From assembly GCA_005110385.1 (NCBI GenBank), contig DUDT01000017.1, positions 1 to 35,853 on the forward strand: DNA of 35,853 nt, read 5' to 3'. Each line of letters starts with the position of its first letter. Within the stretch, counting starts at the first letter, position 1. The notes beneath the pieces were generated by a model that was not told the DNA's origin, did no database searches, and was given only the letters and a program-made list of their open reading frames with translations. This stretch comes from Candidatus Melainabacteria bacterium (GTDB lineage Bacteria > Cyanobacteriota > Vampirovibrionia > LMEP-6097). Shown one piece after another: positions 13,679-21,283 of this stretch. The position numbers and the translations under genes are program-made.

Positions 13679-15371
13679 TGTATTCTGCATTAATCTTCAC
13701 ATAGTCATAACTTAAATCATTCCCAAGAAAATGTGCAGAATTTAGAACCTTTTCTGAACGCGGCACTTCTGTGAACTTATTCTCTAAGTTTTCGATGGAT
13801 GATTTATTTTTCGTTAAACCTATAGTTATCTCTACGTGCCTTGCCTGTTTCAGTCGCTTAGCGAGTTTATCTAAATCCTCTCCGAAAAGCTGCGCAGAAG
13901 CATTTTTAAAAACACAGCTATCTAATAGATTTACTTCAATTAAGCTCATGTTTAAACCTTCTAGTAGAGCTTCTTCCCGTGCGAAAGCCGCAACGATACG
14001 TCCCCAATTGGGGTCATTACCAAAGATGGCAGTTTTAACCAACATTGAGTTAATAATATTTCTGCCGATTTTTTGAAGATTTAACTGACTGATAGGTAAG
14101 TTTTCTAGCTTGAGGTCTATGATTTTGGTTAAACCTTCACCATCTGCGATAATCTGATAGCAGAGTCCTTTGCAGACTTCTTGAAGGGATGATTTGAATT
14201 CTTCTTTGCTGATTTCTTCTCCAGTAAAATTATTTAACAGGAGAACCATATCATTAGTACTAGTATCACCATCTACGCTGATGTTATTAAAAGTAGCATT
14301 GACGATTTCACTTATAGTTTCCTGCATAAATTCTGTAGCTTTTTCATTACTAAGACCTGAAATTTTTACATCGGTAATAATAAAGCCCAGCATGGTCGCC
14401 ATGTTTGGGGCTATCATTCCAGAACCTTTGCAGATGCCAAGGAATCGCTGTTTCTGATCTTGACTGATTTTTGGAACAGTATCTGTGGTCATAATCGCTC
14501 TAGCGAAATCATAGACAGCTTCATAGGATTTAGAATTTTTCTTTTCTTTTATTTTTTCTGTGAAAACTTTTTTAGCGTGACTCAGTTCAAGCTTGCGTCC
14601 TATAACCCCCGTACTTGCCGACAGTACTTTTGGACACTGCTCGCGGACTTCAATTTCTGCGGTATTTTCAAGAAAATCTTCAAGCAGTTTCCTTAAATCA
14701 TTATCTGCTTTAATACCTTCTTCTCCAGTGCAGCAGTTTGCGTTACCAGAATTAGCGATAAGACCATGGACGGTTTTAGATTTTAACTCTATATTATGCT
14801 CTACGCATACAGCTTTCATCGCATTTTTTGTAAAAGTACCAGCCCAAGAACAGGGTTTCTCTGAAAATAAAACCGCCATATCTAAATTATTTATTTTAGA
14901 GACAGCTTTAATTCCAGCGTGAAAACCAGTGAGGGAGAAGTATGTAGGCAGTGATGGTATGTAGGCTTTAGCTAAAAGAGTGTAGCCTTCTGCGCAGTAG
15001 TAAAGGGCTAGAGGCATCAAGGCATAACTGTAAGCTTGTATTCCCTGTGCAAGTAATAAGGATTTCTCTTCTTCAGAGGGTACTTCACCATCGGCAAGAG
15101 CAGCGACTTTAATTTCTAGGCACTGCTGCCGAGAAATTGCGCGTTCGTCAGCAGTGCCTTCTAAGGACTGATGCTGAACTCCAATTTCTGTATTGTCGCT
15201 ATTAAACTGGGATGCATACAACTCAGTAACAGGGATAAAACCTATATTCCTAGGACTAGAACCTGTTAAATTTAAATGATCTACTATCCTCAGTTCTTTT
15301 CCAGCAAGCTCTTCTGTAAGTGGAATTACAGGGATAAATATTTCTTTGATTCTCATCTTTCCATTAGCCAT
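13671..15371 (-). CDS. argJ: Glutamate N-acetyltransferase / ornithine acetyltransferase (ArgJ) with N-terminal extension
   Basis: Transfers the acetyl group from N-acetylornithine to glutamate, making the arginine pathway cyclic. The usual ArgJ body begins near residue 147 (LTGFHAGIKAV) and has NSGNANCCTG (207-216), STGVIG (253-258) and GSGMIAPNMATMLGF with Thr326, the self-cleavage nucleophile. At 566 residues it is about 150 longer than typical ArgJ; the extra N-terminus has VDHLNLTGSSP, resembling part of purine nucleoside phosphorylases. Three element-derived insertions are visible (residues about 59-70, 71-84 and 236-248). The start is ATG 15371, or ATG 15356, which makes a 4-nt ATGA overlap with sppA. 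Confidence 0.9.
   Translation of the reverse strand: MANGKMRIKEIFIPVIPLTEELAGKELRIVDHLNLTGSSPRNIGFIPVTELYASQFNSDNTEIGVQHQSLEGTADERAISRQQCLEIKVAALADGEVPSEEEKSLLLAQGIQAYSYALMPLALYYCAEGYTLLAKAYIPSLPTYFSLTGFHAGIKAVSKINNLDMAVLFSEKPCSWAGTFTKNAMKAVCVEHNIELKSKTVHGLIANSGNANCCTGEEGIKADNDLRKLLEDFLENTAEIEVREQCPKVLSASTGVIGRKLELSHAKKVFTEKIKEKKNSKSYEAVYDFARAIMTTDTVPKISQDQKQRFLGICKGSGMIAPNMATMLGFIITDVKISGLSNEKATEFMQETISEIVNATFNNISVDGDTSTNDMVLLLNNFTGEEISKEEFKSSLQEVCKGLCYQIIADGEGLTKIIDLKLENLPISQLNLQKIGRNIINSMLVKTAIFGNDPNWGRIVAAFAREEALLEGLNMSLIEVNLLDSCVFKNASAQLFGEDLDKLAKRLKQARHVEITIGLTKNKSSIENLENKFTEVPRSEKVLNSAHFLGNDLSYDYVKINAEYTS
14632..14669 (-). repeat. Palindromic-element copy in the argJ core domain (truncated)
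   Basis: GGACACTGCTCGCGGACTTC then AATTTCTGCGGTATTTTC. It is read as ENTAEIEVREQCP just before STGVIG, where other ArgJ proteins have no such segment. Confidence 0.75.
15118..15159. repeat. Internally deleted palindromic element in argJ (42 bp)
   Basis: Perfect 11-bp ends AGGCACTGCTG (15118-15128) and CAGCAGTGCCT (15149-15159). The right part, TTGCGCGTTCGTCAGCAGTG followed by CC, matches 19417-19438 at 19 of 22 positions, so both ends of the element are joined with the core lost. The 42-bp length keeps the frame. Confidence 0.7.
15166..15199 (-). repeat. Palindromic-element copy at the argJ N-terminal extension
   Basis: GGACTGATGCTGAACTCCAA then TTTCTGTATTGTCG. Read as DNTEIGVQHQS, same frame as the other coding copies. 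It sits 6 bases from the 42-bp deleted copy. Confidence 0.7.
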
Positions 15372-16375
15372 AACGGTTGAAACACAGAAGAAGCAGTACC
15401 GTTTTCACCAGTTAAAAGATTTTTTATAGAATCTTTCTGTGACATCTTCATGCCAAAGAGACCCTCTAGTGAAGAAAACTGACCACCATCCCAAGTCTCT
15501 CTAAAAGCTAGGCTGTCAGCACCTTTTACTTTGTATTTAGTTTTTAATAAATCCTTTAAAAGTAGTTTAGAGTCTTCCAATGTTCCAAGATGATCTACTA
15601 GACCGACTTCTTTTGCTTGAGAGCCAGTGTAAATTATTCCTCGTGCGATAACTTGAAGCTTATCTATCTCTATGCCTCTACCAGCATGAATATCATTTAA
15701 AAATTGATCATAACTGTTCTCTAGGAGCTTATTTAAGATACTTATTTCTTCAGGTATTAATTCTCTTTGACTAGAACCTATGTCCTTAAATTTACCTGCT
15801 TTAAATGTCTGGTCCTTAATGCCAAGCCTATCAAAAAAACCTTTAAGATTCACGCCCTGACTGATAACTCCGATGCTACCAGTAAGGGTGCCAGGATTCG
15901 CGACTATGGAATCAGCGGCACTCGCTATGTAATAGCAACCACTGCCACAGATGTCTCCCATAGAGACTAATACTGGTTTTTTAGCTTCACGAAGTTTTTT
16001 GACCAATTGGTAAATCTCTTGGCTAGCTGCGACCGTTCCACCAGGGCTATTCATTCTTAAAAGAACTGCTTTTGCTTTTTTATCATCTAAAGCTTTTTGT
16101 AATTCTTGTTTACAGCTAATGGCATCGGTAGCAGAGCTAAAAGGACTACTTTTTGCAAAGCCATCATAAATAACACCTTCAAGTCCAATGATTGGAATGT
16201 AATCTTGATAATTACCAATTTGAGATAAGAGTTCCTTTTTGACTTCATTTCCAGAGTGCATCTGTCCTTGCCCATCTTTTAAAAGAACCATACCAAGGAC
16301 CGAAGATAATAAACAGAGAGCCACCAATGTGATAACTACTATTATCTCTCTTTTTTCTTGCTTAATTAAACTCAT
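15353..16375 (-). CDS. sppA: Signal peptide peptidase SppA, 36-kDa type
   Basis: Membrane-anchored serine protease that digests leftover signal peptides. Residues about 10-32 are the anchor (IIVVITLVALCLLSSVLGMV). The protease domain has NSPGGTVAAS (109-118, oxyanion strand), GDICGSGCYYIASAAD (140-155) with nucleophile Ser145, and GKFKDIGSS with Lys197 as general base. At 340 residues it is the short single-domain form. It starts divergently from the nucleotidyltransferase gene, with a TACAAT box 8 nt before ATG, and overlaps argJ at its end. Confidence 0.9.
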   Translation of the reverse strand: MSLIKQEKREIIVVITLVALCLLSSVLGMVLLKDGQGQMHSGNEVKKELLSQIGNYQDYIPIIGLEGVIYDGFAKSSPFSSATDAISCKQELQKALDDKKAKAVLLRMNSPGGTVAASQEIYQLVKKLREAKKPVLVSMGDICGSGCYYIASAADSIVANPGTLTGSIGVISQGVNLKGFFDRLGIKDQTFKAGKFKDIGSSQRELIPEEISILNKLLENSYDQFLNDIHAGRGIEIDKLQVIARGIIYTGSQAKEVGLVDHLGTLEDSKLLLKDLLKTKYKVKGADSLAFRETWDGGQFSSLEGLFGMKMSQKDSIKNLLTGENGTASSVFQPLWLMER

Positions 16376-16383
16376 ACCAATTA

Positions 16384-16389
16384 ATTGTA
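16384..16389 (-). promoter_or_regulatory. -10 box of sppA
   Basis: TACAAT on the minus strand, 8 nt before the ATG at 16375; no Shine-Dalgarno. Likely leaderless. Confidence 0.45.
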
Positions 16390-16417
16390 ACGCTATTTTA
16401 ATTTTTAAAGCTCTATA

Positions 16418-16448
16418 TTGGCGGCAGTTCTATGAATTTTGCTACAAT
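16418..16448 (+). promoter_or_regulatory. Promoter of the nucleotidyltransferase gene
   Basis: TTGGCG (16418-16423), 19-nt spacer, TACAAT (16443-16448). ATG follows after 10 nt, leaving a leader of only a few bases and no ribosome site. Confidence 0.45.
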
Positions 16449-16458
16449 AGGCTAGCAG

Positions 16459-17472
16459 ATGGAAGATAAAAAATTAAAAGCAATGGTGCTTGCAGCTGGA
16501 ATCGGTTCTAGACTCGAACCACTGACTAGTATTTTACCGAAACCACTTGTGCAGATAGCTGGAAGACCGGTGATGGAGCATATACTCCTTTTACTAAAGA
16601 AGCATGGTATTACAGATGTAGTCTCTAATACATATCATCTTGCGCCGAAGCTGCATGATTATTTTGCAGATATTAAGCAGAGAGAAGGTATTGATATCCA
16701 TTTTATACATGAATCGAAACTCTCTGGTGTTGCTGGTGGTATCAGGGCTTGCAAAGAATATTTGAAAGGTTCTACTGTTTGTATTATTATGGGCGATGCA
16801 CTTACTAACGCTGATTTAACTAAATTATTACAAGCACACCAAAAAGCAGTTAAAGAAAATAACTGCAAAGTTACTATAGCGAAGATGCAGGTGGAAGATA
16901 CGACGCATTTCGGTGTAGTCGTGACTGATGGTAAAGGTCGGGTTATTAATTTTCAAGAAAAACCCAAGCCAGAAGAAGCTCTCTCTAACTGGGCGAATAC
17001 TGGTATTTATTTTTTTGAGCCTGAAATTTTAGATATGATTCCTAGTATAGAAGATGCACCTGTATATGATGTGGCTCATGATCTTTTCCCGAAGCTTCTA
17101 GAAGCTGGAGTCTATATGCAGGCTGTGGCAGTGGATGCAGATATTTATTGGGCTGATATTGGCACACCTCAGCAGTATATTCAGACGATGAAAGATATAG
17201 CTTCTGGTGCAGTGAACTTTGAAAGCTTTAAACCTTTAATTCGTTCTCAGGATATATCTCCACTCGCAAGTTTGATTGAGGATAATGAAATTGGTGACAA
17301 GACTGTAATTGCTGATACTGCTAGTTTAAAAAACTGCGTGATCTGGGATAATGTGGAAATCGGTGAGGGTGCTGATCTTGAAGACTGTATAGTAGTTTCT
17401 GGTGCGAAAATTAATCCTTATGAAAAACATAAAGGAAAGATTCTTGTAGCAGAGATGCCTGCGAAAGTTTAA
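16459..17472 (+). CDS. Sugar-phosphate nucleotidyltransferase with left-handed beta-helix tail
   Basis: Makes an NDP-sugar from NTP and sugar-1-phosphate. The N-terminal Rossmann-like domain has the signature LAAGIGSRLEPLT and PKPL (11-30), GDALTNADL as metal-binding block, and FQEKPKPEEA. From about 240 the repeats ADTASLKNCVIWDNVEIGEG form a short left-handed beta-helix as in ManC/GlmU-like and GDP-mannose pyrophosphorylases. Closest in style to mannose-1-phosphate guanylyltransferase or glucose-1-phosphate thymidylyltransferase; the nucleotide cannot be read safely. Its stop codon abuts a short element copy. Confidence 0.85.
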   Translation: MEDKKLKAMVLAAGIGSRLEPLTSILPKPLVQIAGRPVMEHILLLLKKHGITDVVSNTYHLAPKLHDYFADIKQREGIDIHFIHESKLSGVAGGIRACKEYLKGSTVCIIMGDALTNADLTKLLQAHQKAVKENNCKVTIAKMQVEDTTHFGVVVTDGKGRVINFQEKPKPEEALSNWANTGIYFFEPEILDMIPSIEDAPVYDVAHDLFPKLLEAGVYMQAVAVDADIYWADIGTPQQYIQTMKDIASGAVNFESFKPLIRSQDISPLASLIEDNEIGDKTVIADTASLKNCVIWDNVEIGEGADLEDCIVVSGAKINPYEKHKGKILVAEMPAKV

Positions 17473-17505
17473 ACGCAGAAATTGGAGTTCCGCTACACAC
17501 CCGTG
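17471..17505 (+). repeat. Short palindromic-element copy at the nucleotidyltransferase stop codon
   Basis: The stop TAA (17470-17472) overlaps the start of AACGCAGAAATTGGAGTT, followed by CCGCTACACACCC. It lies between this gene and ald, with the ald -10 box 6 nt beyond its end. Confidence 0.75.
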
Positions 17506-17510
17506 CTTGT

Positions 17511-17516
17511 TATAAT
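17511..17516 (+). promoter_or_regulatory. -10 box of ald
   Basis: Perfect TATAAT, 8 nt before ATG at 17525. The element copy occupies the expected -35 zone, so it may contribute sequence to this promoter. No ribosome site is visible. Confidence 0.55.
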
Positions 17517-17524
17517 AAAATTCA

Positions 17525-18598
17525 ATGAAAATAGGCGTTCCTAAAGAAATACTTGCACATGAAAATAGAGTAGCTATGACTCCAGACTGGACTCGTACTC
17601 TTCACGAAGCTGGACATAATGTCTATGTTCAGGCTGGTGCTGGTGTGGGTAGTAGTTTCCATGATGAGGCTTATAGAAAGGCTGGGGCGGTTATCCTAGA
17701 TACAGCGGAAGAAGTCTTTAAGAAATCAGATGTTATCGTCAAGGTAAAACAGCCTCTAGAACAGGAGTATAAACTAATCGAGGAGAGGCACATACTCTTT
17801 ACTTACTTGCACTTAGCTTCTAGTAAAACTTTAACGGATGCACTTACCGACACTGGGGCTCACTGTATAGCCTATGAGACTATAGAAGATAGATCAGGTA
17901 GATTACCGCTCTTGAAGCCGATGTCAGAGGTAGCTGGGCGTATGTCTGCCCAGATCGGGGCGAGATTCTTAGAGAGAGGTGTTAATGATCAGCATCCGGG
18001 AAGGGGAATTCTTTTAGGTGGTGCTGCTGGCGTACCTCCTGCGGTAGTAACTATTCTTGGTGCTGGTATAGTCGGCAGAGCAGCTTTGAAGATAGCCGTG
18101 GGCATGGGCGCTCATGTTAATGTTTTTGATAATAATTTAAATGCTCTTTCAGAGATAGATGATTTATACGGTAGCAGAGTAGCTACTATTTTTAGTACTT
18201 CTTCTGCTATCGAGAAAAGAGTTTTAGAATCCGATTTAGTTATCGGTGCTGTATTAATTACTGGTAAAAAAGCACCTATGTTAGTCACTGAGAGTATGGT
18301 TAAGCAGATGCGTTACGGCTCGGTAATCGTAGATGTGGCTGTAGATCAAGGTGGGTGTATAGAAACTAGTGAAGTTACTAGCCATGATAATCCTATAATC
18401 GTTAAACATAACGTGCTTCATTATGGTGTGGCAAATATGCCAGGTGCAGTACCTAATACTAGTACTCATGCACTGTGTAACTCGACTATGCCTTATTTAT
18501 TGAAGCTGGCGAATCGTGGTATTTCTGCATTAGATGAAGATCCGGGTTTTAAGAAAGGCTTGAATATAGCTGAAGGTAAGCTTTTGATCGATATTTAA
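17525..18598 (+). CDS. ald: Alanine dehydrogenase
   Basis: NAD-dependent interconversion of alanine and pyruvate with ammonia. GVPKEILAHENRVAMTP carries Arg15, VKVKQPL carries Lys75 and YLHLA His96, the known substrate and catalytic positions. ILGAGIVGRAALKIA is the NAD-binding glycine loop, and DVAVDQGGC carries the second-domain Asp. 357 residues against about 370 usual; the body looks complete. It would supply or consume alanine, the co-substrate of the BioF-like enzyme, but no operon links them. Confidence 0.95.
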   Translation: MKIGVPKEILAHENRVAMTPDWTRTLHEAGHNVYVQAGAGVGSSFHDEAYRKAGAVILDTAEEVFKKSDVIVKVKQPLEQEYKLIEERHILFTYLHLASSKTLTDALTDTGAHCIAYETIEDRSGRLPLLKPMSEVAGRMSAQIGARFLERGVNDQHPGRGILLGGAAGVPPAVVTILGAGIVGRAALKIAVGMGAHVNVFDNNLNALSEIDDLYGSRVATIFSTSSAIEKRVLESDLVIGAVLITGKKAPMLVTESMVKQMRYGSVIVDVAVDQGGCIETSEVTSHDNPIIVKHNVLHYGVANMPGAVPNTSTHALCNSTMPYLLKLANRGISALDEDPGFKKGLNIAEGKLLIDI

Positions 18599-18645
18599 AA
18601 CTGCTTGGTCGTTTTTACTTTTCTGGAAATATTAAGAAAATATGA

Positions 18646-18651
18646 TATACT
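18646..18651 (+). promoter_or_regulatory. -10 box of the 91-aa gene
   Basis: TATACT, 8 nt before ATG at 18660, following TATGAT at 18641-18646. The in-frame ATG at 18642 overlaps this box, so I prefer 18660. Confidence 0.4.
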
Positions 18652-18659
18652 TATTTAGT

Positions 18660-18935
18660 ATGTCAGGTATAAATCCTACAAGTCAAATTGCTGCTGCTAA
18701 TGTAGGCATTGATCAAGGTCAGCAAAATTTAGCTACGGCTGAGCAAAACATGCAGCAAGTAATTCTGGGCGGACCTGGTTCTTCTGGAGCTGCTAGGCAG
18801 ATCTTGTTTTTAGCTCAGCAGTTAATCCGTTTAAAGCGTGAGCAGTTTCAAACTTGGCTTCAAGAAGCTGAAAATGAAAAAAAAGCCATGCGAGATTTAC
18901 GCCTTGGGGATAACACAGATTTAGCTACTGCATAA
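18660..18935 (+). CDS. Small helical protein of unknown function, 91 aa
   Basis: After a short polar start (MSGINPTSQIAAANVG) it has a Gln/Asn/Ala-rich segment, a Gly-Pro-Gly-Ser-Ser-Gly break and a long amphipathic helix with Leu/Ile heptads (RQILFLAQQLIRLKREQF, then charged). No signal peptide or membrane span. The two-helix hairpin layout resembles small secretion or needle-type proteins only in outline. I do not recognise a family. It ends 5 nt before the convergent FolK-RimI gene. Confidence 0.6.
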   Translation: MSGINPTSQIAAANVGIDQGQQNLATAEQNMQQVILGGPGSSGAARQILFLAQQLIRLKREQFQTWLQEAENEKKAMRDLRLGDNTDLATA

Positions 18936-18940
18936 GCTTA

Positions 18941-20038
18941 TTATTTATCAAACAACTCACTCTTATTTACAAGCTCAACAAGCCTTTCTCTAAAATTTTT
19001 CTGAAACTCATCAGAATTTATATCCTCAGTCCACATAATTAAAGCTGACTCTAGAGTGTCTTCATAATATCTCTTACGAATGCCCTGTCTTTTAAATAAA
19101 TATTTTTCATAAAGACCTTGAGCCTTAACATTACTTACTCTTACTTCAAGCGTGAGTGCTTTAATATTCTGTTCTAGAGCTTTAAAAATCTGGGCTATGA
19201 GAAGAGCCTCTGCGACACCTTTTCTCGTATGGTTTTTAGCAGTAGCTATAGTCGTAATGTGCATTTCATCTATGATCATCCAAGAGCCGAGATAACCTAA
19301 AATTTCATTCTCATTTTGGCACCGTTGCCGAACTTCAATTTCTGCGTTTTCGTCGTCCTCATGATCCTCATGTACGTTAAGTACACTGTGGTCATTCGTC
19401 CTCCTCAGCCTTGAACTTGCACGTTCGGCAACAGTGCCATCTTTATATAAGACATTATAGTCACCGACAGTATTATCTAACTCACTAACGAAATTATCCC
19501 GAGTCCAATGCACTTCACCATAGGCATCTGCCTCTATGATACAGACCTGATCTAGGTCTGAAAGCATCATCCTGCGAATCTTATATTCGGGCTTAAGTTT
19601 AAAAAAAGAATAAACAGTTTCTTGCACTATCTTCGGTTCTATTTCATCAAGCGGTTTCAAGACGAAATTTCTATTAAGCATTCTGGGGTGAGGAATGGTC
19701 AATTCCGCAGAATCTAATTTAAGTCTATCAAAAAGCAGAATATCTATATCTATAATTCGTGCTGATTTTCTACCTCGCTCCGCTCTATTACTATCGATGT
19801 TTAATTCTATTCGCTGTAGCTCCTTTAAAAGCTCTATGGGAGATGATTTTACAGATATTTTAATGACACCATTCAGGAAGGGATTAGGGCCTGCTTCTTC
19901 GATCGCTGGATTTTCAAGCCAAGCCGAGCATTTTAAAATCTTCACTCCCTCACACTCAGCTATCTGTGAAAGAGCAGTTTCTAAATTTTTCTGTCTATCT
20001 CCTAGATTAGATCCTAGAGACAGGTAAGCAGTGTGCAT
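18941..20038 (-). CDS. folK: FolK-RimI fusion: HPPK pyrophosphokinase plus GNAT acetyltransferase
   Basis: Residues 1-about 140 are hydroxymethyl-dihydropterin pyrophosphokinase (folate): AYLSLGSNLGDR, NPFLNGVIKI, RIIDIDILLFD (94-104, Mg-binding Asp) and IPHPRMLNRNFVL. Residues about 153-345 are a RimI-type GNAT that acetylates protein N-termini: IRRMMLSDLDQVCIIE, HITTIATAKNHTRKGVAEALL (acetyl-CoA loop) and VRVSNVKAQGLYEKYLF. Between GNAT strands (about 200-241) a full palindromic element is translated in frame (includes DHEDDENAEIEVRQRC). The fusion would tie two unrelated steps in one chain; whether the inserted GNAT domain still folds is open. Confidence 0.87.
   Translation of the reverse strand: MHTAYLSLGSNLGDRQKNLETALSQIAECEGVKILKCSAWLENPAIEEAGPNPFLNGVIKISVKSSPIELLKELQRIELNIDSNRAERGRKSARIIDIDILLFDRLKLDSAELTIPHPRMLNRNFVLKPLDEIEPKIVQETVYSFFKLKPEYKIRRMMLSDLDQVCIIEADAYGEVHWTRDNFVSELDNTVGDYNVLYKDGTVAERASSRLRRTNDHSVLNVHEDHEDDENAEIEVRQRCQNENEILGYLGSWMIIDEMHITTIATAKNHTRKGVAEALLIAQIFKALEQNIKALTLEVRVSNVKAQGLYEKYLFKRQGIRKRYYEDTLESALIMWTEDINSDEFQKNFRERLVELVNKSELFDK
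19318..19438. repeat. Full-length palindromic element inside folK-rimI (121 bp)
   Basis: Ends GGCACCGTTGCCGAAC (19318-19333) and the complement of GGCACTGTTGCCGAAC (19423-19438) pair at 15 of 16 positions. The core is the reverse complement of the 13552-13672 copy with about 90 percent identity, including two identical blocks of 24 and 26 bases. There is no in-frame stop in the host frame. Confidence 0.9.
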
Positions 20039-20059
20039 AGCATTATTTAAGGAGTCACT

Positions 20060-20084
20060 AAAGAATGCTTAACAAGCATTCTTT
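20060..20084. other. Perfect 11-bp inverted repeat between divergent genes
   Basis: AAAGAATGCTT-AAC-AAGCATTCTTT. It lies between the starts of folK-rimI (minus) and the prepilin peptidase gene (plus). There is no T-run, and it lies at gene starts rather than ends, so an operator or cruciform is more likely than a terminator. Confidence 0.5.
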
Positions 20085-20167
20085 AAATATCGAATTAATA
20101 ATCCACTGAAAATGCTTATCTAAAGTAAAGGAAAATAACAAATCTACAAGCGGAATATATAATGTAA

Positions 20168-21283
20168 ATTATAGGAAATATAGTCATAGGATTTGCAGTT
20201 TTTTATTCCTTAATCGCTTTTATAGTAGCTTCGTTGTTTGGAAGCTTCGCTAATGTACTTATTTATAGGCTCCCGCTGGGACTTTCCATTGCAAACCCAC
20301 CATCTTTCTGCCCCGCCTGTAATCATAAATTAGGTTTCTGGGAAAAATTTCCACTCTTTAGTTATATTTTCTTGCAAGGAAGATGCTTTCACTGTGATAC
20401 TAGAATCGATGTACGTTATCTAGTGGTTGAGCTTCTAATAAGCCTCTGCTCTATTCCCCTAATATATAAATTAGTTTTTGTGCCGATTCGAGCTTTTGTT
20501 GAAGTAGGCATGCTATTACCCGAATGTTTAAAAAGTATATTTTCTTTTTTATTTATTCTGGTCTTTCTGGTGATAGCAGTAGCTGTGGCTGTTATCGATA
20601 ATGATTCAGCAAGAATTCCACACTCACTTAGTTATTCTGGGATTATCTTTGCGATATTTTTTGCTAAGTTTTTTTTAGCAGTGCCGTTTATAGAGAGCTT
20701 TGCAAATCTTGGTTTAATATTAGTATTCTTCGATGCGTTTAACCATTTCGCTAATAAAATAATCTATAAAAAATTTGCTCTACCCATCTGTCCTAGTGCA
20801 CTTACTTTAAGGTTTAAGTTTTTAGAAAAGTATATTTCCGTTATTTACATCTCCCTATTTACTCTTATGCTTATTTTATTTTTAGGGGCTCATTTTATGG
20901 AACTGAAAATACTACTCTGCTATTTAGGCTTCGCTTATTTTATTAATGAGGTGGTTTTCGATTTTTATCTATTTCGTTTTTATTCTCCTAAGTTAATTCA
21001 TGAACAAGAGGAGGAGAGTAAAGTTTATGATAAAAATAGTGAATTTTTCTCCTCAGCAGAATTTAAGCCGAGTGAACTTAAAAATGCTTGGGGTGGTGGG
21101 GATACTATTATGATCGCTTTTATCACGATGATAGGGGGCATAGAATGCTCATTACTTAGCGTGGCTATAGCTTTTTCAGCTTTATTAATTTTTCGAATGC
21201 TTATGAAAGATAAATCTAAGACAGTCCGTTTGGGGCCAGCATTGGCTCTTGCCGTATTTGTTGCTATCATACTAAGAGTTTGA
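20168..21283 (+). CDS. Prepilin peptidase / N-methyltransferase (PilD-like)
   Basis: Inner-membrane aspartic protease that cleaves type IV prepilins. FGSFANVLIYRLP is the N-terminal family block, followed by a Cys tetrad (CPACNHKLGFWEKF with later CFHCD), one catalytic Asp in VAVIDNDSARIP and the second in GGGDTIMIA (GxGD type). The first usual start codon (TTG, 20234) would drop the first membrane helix. In-frame sequence from 20168 (IIGNIVIGFAVFYSLIAFIV) supplies it, but begins right after an in-frame ATG-TAA at 20162-20167. I therefore extend the call to 20168 with a doubtful start (see findings). TTGA at its end overlaps the next gene. Confidence 0.8.
   Translation: MIGNIVIGFAVFYSLIAFIVASLFGSFANVLIYRLPLGLSIANPPSFCPACNHKLGFWEKFPLFSYIFLQGRCFHCDTRIDVRYLVVELLISLCSIPLIYKLVFVPIRAFVEVGMLLPECLKSIFSFLFILVFLVIAVAVAVIDNDSARIPHSLSYSGIIFAIFFAKFFLAVPFIESFANLGLILVFFDAFNHFANKIIYKKFALPICPSALTLRFKFLEKYISVIYISLFTLMLILFLGAHFMELKILLCYLGFAYFINEVVFDFYLFRFYSPKLIHEQEEESKVYDKNSEFFSSAEFKPSELKNAWGGGDTIMIAFITMIGGIECSLLSVAIAFSALLIFRMLMKDKSKTVRLGPALALAVFVAIILRV

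Noticed and set aside
13552-19438. CRISPR array
   Set aside because: The repeats are far apart, palindromic along their whole length and inserted in genes. There is no regular spacing and no cas gene.
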